Shown here piece by piece: positions 58,956-64,000 of a stretch of 64,000 nucleotides of DNA (within the stretch, counting starts at the first letter, position 1; each line of letters begins with the position of its first letter). A program made the translations under genes and the position numbers. Under the pieces are notes generated by a model. The model ran no database searches and was not told where the DNA came from. It saw only the letters and a list, made by a program, of their open reading frames with translations. Where the stretch lies: positions 1-64,000 of the forward strand of contig CAJVYC010000004.1 of the NCBI GenBank assembly GCA_913009205.1, given 5' to 3'. The stretch is from an uncultured Fluviicola sp. Lineage in GTDB: Bacteria; Bacteroidota; Bacteroidia; Flavobacteriales_D; Crocinitomicaceae.

Positions 58956-60464
58956 TTAAATCAATATCTTACCTGTCATTTCGGTAGGTTGAATAACACC
59001 TAATCGAGATAAAATTGTAGGCGCAACATCAGCTAATATTCCATCTTGAATCGTCACGTTTATTTCATTTTTCGATACAAAAACAACGGGAACTGGATTC
59101 AATGAATGTGCTGTATTAGGCGATCCGTCTGGGTTTATTGCATAGTCGGCATTTCCGTGATCGGCAATAATGATAAATTCATAATTCTTTTCTAATCCTG
59201 CTTCCACGACGTCTTTCAAACAACGATCAACTGTTTCAACTGCTTTTTGAATCGCTTTATAGTCGCCCGTGTGGCCAACCATGTCTGGATTTGCAAAGTT
59301 CAAACAAATGAAATTTGGCGATTGGGTATTGATGTTATTCACAATTTGATCTCTCACTTCTGGAGCGCTCATTTCAGGTTGCAAATCATACGTTGCGACC
59401 TTTGGAGAATTGACCAATAATCTGTGTTCTCCTTCAAATTCTTTTTCTCTTCCTCCACTAAAGAAGAATGTAACGTGCGGGTATTTTTCGGTTTCTGCAA
59501 TTCGCACCTGCGTTTTTCCATTCTTTTCAAGAACTTCACCCAGCGTCATTATTAGATTGTCCTTTTCAAAAATCACGTTGACGTTTTTAAAAGTCCTATC
59601 GTAATTGGTCATCGTGAAATATGAAATATCCAAAGCGGCCATGTTGTATTTGTACAGGTCTTTCTGTGTTAATGCAATAGAAATCTCTCTCGGTCTGTCC
59701 GTTCTAAAGTTGAAGCAAATCACGATATCCCCATCCTTGATTGTTCCTTCTTTTGAAATCACGCAAGGCTCAATGAACTCGTCTGTCGTTCCTTCTGCAT
59801 AAGAAACTTGAATCGCCTCGCTTGCAGAGCTAAATTCTTTTCCATTGGCATGAACTATGACATCATACGCTTTTTTAATGCGTTCCCAACGGTTGTCTCT
59901 ATCCATCGCGAAATACCGTCCTACAACAGATGCTATTTTGACATTCGTTCCTTCAATTTCATTTTCTAATTCTTGAATAAAACCATGTCCGCTTTTGGGA
60001 TCGCAATCTCTTCCGTCCGTAAAAGCGTGAATAAATGATTTTTCGATTCCGAAATCCTGTGCCATTTTACAAAGCGCGTACAAATGTTTTTGTGAGCTAT
60101 GAACGCCGCCTTTCGATACCAATCCCATAAAATGTATCGGTTTGCCTGAATCTTTGGCTTCCGAAAATGCTTTTAAAAGCATCTCATTTTTGAAGAAATC
60201 TCCTTCACGAATGGATTTATTTATGCGTGTAAGTTCTTGATATACTATTCGACCAGCGCCAATGTTTAAATGCCCCACCTCTGAATTGCCCATTTGTCCG
60301 TCTGGCAATCCAACGTCTTCTCCACTCGTCAGTAATGTTGCGTTTGGGTAGTTTTCAATCAACGAATCCATGTATGGAGTCTTGGCATGGAAGATGGCAT
60401 CTGAATCAGACTTATCTCCAATTCCCCAACCATCTAGTATTATCAATCCAACGTTTTTAGACAT
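58956..60464 (-). CDS. gpmI: 2,3-bisphosphoglycerate-independent phosphoglycerate mutase
   Basis: GpmI interconverts 3- and 2-phosphoglycerate using two Mn2+ ions. The 502-residue protein has the metal motif LIILDGWGIG (Asp11), the phospho-accepting Ser61 in GQMGNSEVGHLNIGAGR, FTDGRDCDPKSG, and the C-terminal ADHGNADYA and TAHSLNPVPVVF metal ligands. The length fits. The histidine-kinase stop lies one base upstream on the same strand, so the two are co-transcribed, although a functional link is not obvious. Confidence 0.97.
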   Translation of the reverse strand: MSKNVGLIILDGWGIGDKSDSDAIFHAKTPYMDSLIENYPNATLLTSGEDVGLPDGQMGNSEVGHLNIGAGRIVYQELTRINKSIREGDFFKNEMLLKAFSEAKDSGKPIHFMGLVSKGGVHSSQKHLYALCKMAQDFGIEKSFIHAFTDGRDCDPKSGHGFIQELENEIEGTNVKIASVVGRYFAMDRDNRWERIKKAYDVIVHANGKEFSSASEAIQVSYAEGTTDEFIEPCVISKEGTIKDGDIVICFNFRTDRPREISIALTQKDLYKYNMAALDISYFTMTNYDRTFKNVNVIFEKDNLIMTLGEVLEKNGKTQVRIAETEKYPHVTFFFSGGREKEFEGEHRLLVNSPKVATYDLQPEMSAPEVRDQIVNNINTQSPNFICLNFANPDMVGHTGDYKAIQKAVETVDRCLKDVVEAGLEKNYEFIIIADHGNADYAINPDGSPNTAHSLNPVPVVFVSKNEINVTIQDGILADVAPTILSRLGVIQPTEMTGKILI

Positions 60465-60465
60465 C

Positions 60466-61356
60466 TTACATTTTTATTTGAAAATCCGTACCCTTCGGCT
60501 CGTTATCCATACATGCGATTGTTCCGTTTTGAATCGTTATTAATTTTGCAACAATATACAAGCCGAGTCCAGTCCCTTTTTGAGATCGTGTTTCTTCGTT
60601 CTCAGCTCTGAAAAATTTAGTGAATACTTCCGATTTATGTTCTTTCAAAACCCCAGGGCCTAAATCTCGAACACCAAAAACCATTTGTGCTCCTTCTTTA
60701 CGAGCGTATATAATTACGTCTTCAATTTTGCCTGCATACTTTATGGCATTCTCGACAAGATTATTCAAAATCGTTTCCGTCATTTGATAGTCTGCATTGA
60801 TTTGCAACCCTTGCTTAACTTCTATTTTGATGTTTGAAACACCTGATATTGTATTGAAACGAATTTTTACTTGATCTATTAATCGGCTTAAATCGAACTG
60901 TTCCTTAGTTGGAGGGAGCGCCTTATTCTCTAATCGAGAGGCATTTAAGATATTGTCGATCATTCGCTCAAGTCGCGTGTTTTCATCAATCGATTTTTGC
61001 AGAATTTCATTCGTTTGCTCCTTTGAGAGATCACGCTTTCTAACGGTTTGAATGTAAAGCTTGTTTGCCGCCAATGGTGTTTTTAACTCATGTGTTACCG
61101 AAAGCAAGAAGTTCTTTTGTCGGTTTGATAAAAGCAGTTCTTTTTTGATAATGCGGCGAATATTCCAGATTCCAGCAAGGAGGAGCAATAGAAAAACGGC
61201 TCCTTCTCCCATGATCATGGTGACACGCTGGTAAATTAAACGCGATTCAATATTCAATTCATTGGTTAGTTCGATGAGGTGGTACCCCCACCAAATGAAT
61301 TGTACGACAACGTAAACACTTAAGATATAAAATATGAGTGCCGTTCGTCTATTCAT
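60466..61356 (-). CDS. Sensor histidine kinase (short)
   Basis: The 296-residue kinase has two membrane segments (about 7-25 and 45-65) around a very small periplasmic loop. The H-box FLLSVTHELKTPLAANK carries the phospho-accepting His. LNNLVENAIKYA is the N-box, followed by RDLGPGVLKEH and GTGLGLYIV in the HATPase domain. With so little outside the membrane it probably senses a membrane signal or a partner. No response regulator is present nearby; in Bacteroidota such short kinases are often followed by one, here replaced by gpmI. Confidence 0.93.
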   Translation of the reverse strand: MNRRTALIFYILSVYVVVQFIWWGYHLIELTNELNIESRLIYQRVTMIMGEGAVFLLLLLAGIWNIRRIIKKELLLSNRQKNFLLSVTHELKTPLAANKLYIQTVRKRDLSKEQTNEILQKSIDENTRLERMIDNILNASRLENKALPPTKEQFDLSRLIDQVKIRFNTISGVSNIKIEVKQGLQINADYQMTETILNNLVENAIKYAGKIEDVIIYARKEGAQMVFGVRDLGPGVLKEHKSEVFTKFFRAENEETRSQKGTGLGLYIVAKLITIQNGTIACMDNEPKGTDFQIKM

Positions 61357-61365
61357 TTTTCGTCT

Positions 61366-63267
61366 TTAATATGCTCTTTCGTTTTTTCCTTCTTTCCAGT
61401 TGATGAATGCTTTATTTACAACCTTATTACCACCCGGTGTTGGATAATTACCTGTAAAATACCAATCTCCTTTGTTATCAGGGCAAGCTTTATGAAGATT
61501 TTCAACTGTTTGATAGATAATATCTACGGGAGTTGAAACTGTTGGAGGTGTTAACAACTCACTAATTTTACGAGAAACTTCATCGTCCGTAAATGGAGCA
61601 TACAATTCTTGTACGTAATTTTTGATTTGCTCTTTTGGCAAGCTTTCTTGGTCTTTACATTTCTTGTAAACAGTGTCAATCAAGTAAATCATGTTACGAT
61701 CATGAAGTAAAGCGATACATGCTTCGAAAGCAATGAAATCACCCATTTTGGCCATGTCAATACCGTAACAATCTGGATAACGAATTTGAGGAGCCGATGA
61801 AACAACAACAATCGTCTTTGGATCAAGACGGTCTAGAATTCTCAGAATTGATTGCTTCAAAGTTGTTCCTCTGACAATACTATCATCGATGATAACAAGA
61901 TTGTCCGTCCCTCTGTTTATACTTCCGTAAGTAATGTCATAAATATGAGCAACAAGGTCGTCGCGTGAGTCATCTTGCGTTATAAACGTTCTCAGTTTAG
62001 CATCTTTAATCGCGATTTTCTCAATACGAGCACGCTGAAGTAAGATTTCACGAATATCCTTTTCTGAAGGGTTCGCGCCAAGGTCCGTTATGCTTTTAAT
62101 TTTCTCTTCGTTCAAGTGATCTTCCAGCCCCTTTACCATTCCGTAGAACGAAACTTCTGCCGTATTAGGAATGAATGAAAAGACTGAATTTGCTAAATCA
62201 TTGTCTATTTTTTCAAGAATTTGAGGAACAATATTCCTGCCTAATTGTTGACGCTCTTTGTAAATATCTACATCACTTCCTCTGGAGAAATAGATGCGTT
62301 CAAATGAACATTTTGCTTCAACTTTCGGTTCGTTGATTAAGGTCTCAGTAATCTTTCCGTTCTTTTTGATAATTAAAGCATGACCCGGTTTGATTTCCTT
62401 AATTTGCTCTGCTTGTAAGTCAAATGCCGTTTGTATTACTGGTCGTTCAGACGCAACAACACAAATTTCATCATCTTCATACCAATAAGCGGGACGGATT
62501 CCTGAAGGATCTCTAAGAACAAATGAATCACCATGCCCTAAAAGTCCAGCCATAGTATATCCACCATCCCAATCTTCAGATGCTTTTTTCAATACCTTTT
62601 GAAGATCGATGCTGTCCGCAATCTTGCTGTAAATTTCGGAATTGCTATAACCTTGGGGTTTAAGCTGTTTATACATTTCGTCGTTTTCTGTATCAAGGAA
62701 ATGACCAATTTTTTCAAGCACTGTAACCGTATCTGATTTTTCTTTCGGGTGCTGTCCAACGTGTAAAAGATCTTCAAACAACTCATCTACATTCGTTAAG
62801 TTGAAGTTTCCAGCGACGACTAAATTTCTTGTAATCCAATTGTTCTGTCTTAAGAACGGATGACAACTTTCAATTGAATTTCTCCCAAACGTACCGTATC
62901 TCAAGTGACCTAAGAATAATTCACCCGTAAACCCTGAATTTTTCTTTAAATAGTCAACATCTTTAAGATGCTCAGGATTTTCTTTTCCAATTTTTTCAAA
63001 CTTATTATTGATATAATCGAAAATGTCTTGGATCGGTTTGCTATCAATAGATCTGTACCTAGAAATGTACCTTTCTCCGGGAGACATATCAAACTTGATA
63101 TTAGCAACTCCAGCACCGTCCTGCCCCCGGTTGTGCTGTTTCTCCATTAATAAATGCAGTTTGTTTAGCCCGTAGAAAGCCGTGCCGTATTTATCAACGT
63201 AATATTGTAAGGGCTGTTTTAAACGAAGAAGTGCGATTCCGCATTCGTGTTTTATAGGATCACTCAT
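61366..63267 (-). CDS. purF: Amidophosphoribosyltransferase-like class II glutamine amidotransferase
   Basis: The ATG at 63267 (MSDPIKHECGIALL) is preferred over an in-frame ATG 50 codons upstream, whose extension has no family resemblance. The 633-residue length is typical of the long Bacteroidota version. The glutaminase domain has Cys9 in HECGI and EKQHNRGQDGAG. The PRPP-binding motif is NLVIIDDSIVRGTTLK, followed by PQIRYPDCYGIDMAKM. It makes phosphoribosylamine, the first step of purine synthesis. Bacteroidota often carry a second, shorter PurF, so this may be the paralogue; that cannot be settled from the window. Confidence 0.88.
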   Translation of the reverse strand: MSDPIKHECGIALLRLKQPLQYYVDKYGTAFYGLNKLHLLMEKQHNRGQDGAGVANIKFDMSPGERYISRYRSIDSKPIQDIFDYINNKFEKIGKENPEHLKDVDYLKKNSGFTGELFLGHLRYGTFGRNSIESCHPFLRQNNWITRNLVVAGNFNLTNVDELFEDLLHVGQHPKEKSDTVTVLEKIGHFLDTENDEMYKQLKPQGYSNSEIYSKIADSIDLQKVLKKASEDWDGGYTMAGLLGHGDSFVLRDPSGIRPAYWYEDDEICVVASERPVIQTAFDLQAEQIKEIKPGHALIIKKNGKITETLINEPKVEAKCSFERIYFSRGSDVDIYKERQQLGRNIVPQILEKIDNDLANSVFSFIPNTAEVSFYGMVKGLEDHLNEEKIKSITDLGANPSEKDIREILLQRARIEKIAIKDAKLRTFITQDDSRDDLVAHIYDITYGSINRGTDNLVIIDDSIVRGTTLKQSILRILDRLDPKTIVVVSSAPQIRYPDCYGIDMAKMGDFIAFEACIALLHDRNMIYLIDTVYKKCKDQESLPKEQIKNYVQELYAPFTDDEVSRKISELLTPPTVSTPVDIIYQTVENLHKACPDNKGDWYFTGNYPTPGGNKVVNKAFINWKEGKNERAY

Positions 63268-63469
63268 TGTTGGAACGTGTAAATTCGGTACAAATTTACG
63301 TATAATAAATCGACCAATTGAGCAATAATTACCGCATTGTTTTAATCCTTTGTTTGAAGCAACCATTTGGGCATTTAAACCGTATATATATAGCAGGTTA
63401 AACAATAAGTCGAGCACATTAATTGTTTGTATGTTTAATCTAACCTAATTGTTGTATTTTAAACCTATT

Positions 63470-64000
63470 GTGAGACAATTTGTATTTTCCATATTTCTAA
63501 TAATTTTTAGTGGCTTTAATTTGCTTGCTCAAGATGTTTGGATGCACCCTAATGCAGGGCAATGGGATGACAGAATAGAATACAAAGTTGATCTCCAGAT
63601 GGGGGATATGTACATCGAAAAAGATGGTTTTACCTATAACTTATCCGATGCCAAATCTATACATGGACATGATCATCAGCTTGAAGCACACGATCAAGAG
63701 GAAGATGAAAAGATTCAATCCCACGTTGTAAAATCAAAGTTTATTGGCTCAAGTTGGAGAGGAAATGCTTTTGAAACTAACCCGTCGAGCTTCTACAGGA
63801 ATTATTTTCAAGGATCGGATAAGAGCAAATGGAAATCAAGACTACATAGTTACAGCATTCTTTCGATGATAGATTTATACTCTGGAATTGATCTTTTAAT
63901 GGATGGCACAAGAGGAGGATTAAAATATTCATTTCGAGTTGACCCAGCAGTTGACGCTGATCAAATACAAATGAGGTACGAAGGACAGGACAGTCTTTTC
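63470..64000 (+). CDS. DUF7948-type T9SS surface protein, 5' part
   Basis: The frame begins with GTG at 63470 and is open to the window edge (177 codons). It starts with a signal peptide (MRQFVFSIFLIIFSGFNLLA). The mature part begins with WMHPNAGQWDDRIEYKVDL and GDMYIEKDGFTYNL, the characteristic N-terminal domain found on very long gliding/surface proteins of Bacteroidota. It continues with FYRNYFQGSDKSKW and IDLYSGIDLLMDGTRGGLKYSF. The full gene should run several kilobases and end in a T9SS sorting domain outside the window. Confidence 0.82.
   Translation, partial: MRQFVFSIFLIIFSGFNLLAQDVWMHPNAGQWDDRIEYKVDLQMGDMYIEKDGFTYNLSDAKSIHGHDHQLEAHDQEEDEKIQSHVVKSKFIGSSWRGNAFETNPSSFYRNYFQGSDKSKWKSRLHSYSILSMIDLYSGIDLLMDGTRGGLKYSFRVDPAVDADQIQMRYEGQDSLF

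Noticed and set aside
1-64000. tRNA, rRNA, CRISPR, phage or intact IS elements
   Set aside because: I looked in all intergenic gaps for T-loop motifs, regularly spaced repeats, transposase or integrase motifs and terminal inverted repeats around a gene, and found none.

Overview
The window is a 64 kb chromosomal stretch of a Bacteroidota genome, most likely Flavobacteriales and probably close to Crocinitomicaceae (an inference). The signs are type IX secretion (T9SS) cargo proteins, a choice-of-anchor L protein, a DUF7948-type surface protein at the right edge, the MurF-alanine racemase fusion, the neighbourhood glmS / DUF4270 lipoprotein / GT5-like protein / panC / panD, the hemD-DUF4271 pair, and repeated TAnnTTTG boxes just upstream of start codons with no obvious Shine-Dalgarno sequences. 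I see no rRNA, tRNA, CRISPR array, phage or intact insertion sequence.

Layout. 1-4.8 kb is visibly AT-richer. It holds rnpA, a C-terminal processing protease, hemD and a DUF4271 protein, flanked by two abrupt junctions (about 500-560 and 4745-4795) where two half genes meet tail to tail. 4.8-17.5 kb: a truncated choice-of-anchor L protein, an M20 dipeptidase, an LEA2-like lipoprotein, murF-alr with tdk, an acidic protein coupled to an M28 peptidase, and a 1354-residue T9SS cargo protein. 17.5-28.4 kb: a histidine kinase, a sterol desaturase-like hydroxylase, glycyl-tRNA synthetase, a beta-lactamase-fold/double-rhodanese sulfur enzyme, engB, a metal-binding-like lipoprotein, an alpha/beta hydrolase and a VWA protein. 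28.8-40.3 kb: an S66 carboxypeptidase with a twin-arginine-like leader, a DUF349 protein, a PfkB kinase, an AsmA-like protein, dusB and paaZ. 40.5-45.5 kb: an MBOAT acyltransferase with two SGNH hydrolases, a likely polysaccharide O-acylation operon. 45.7-64 kb: a DUF255 thioredoxin protein, a YD-repeat protein, an SDR, a cysteine-less MGMT homologue, glmS, DUF4270, GT5-like, panC, panD, a flippase-like protein, rfaE2, two tandem cysteine-motif proteins, gpmI, a histidine kinase, purF, and the start of a DUF7948 protein.

A second layer is gene decay. The intergenic gaps near 19.7, 21.4, 28.6, 36.6, 38.0 and 49.8 kb each hold a recognisable gene remnant with nonsense codons, frameshifts or a lost front half. 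Two similar convergent intergenic spacers (17.5 and 21.6 kb) look like copies of a dispersed repeat.

Most of the window is housekeeping and envelope biology. I did not find a clearly new defence or mobile system. The most useful leads are the two gene-fusion junctions, the rnpA start without a canonical codon, the pseudogene set, the MBOAT-SGNH-SGNH operon, the glycogen-synthase-like half protein lacking its substrate loop, and the unknown tandem cysteine family.
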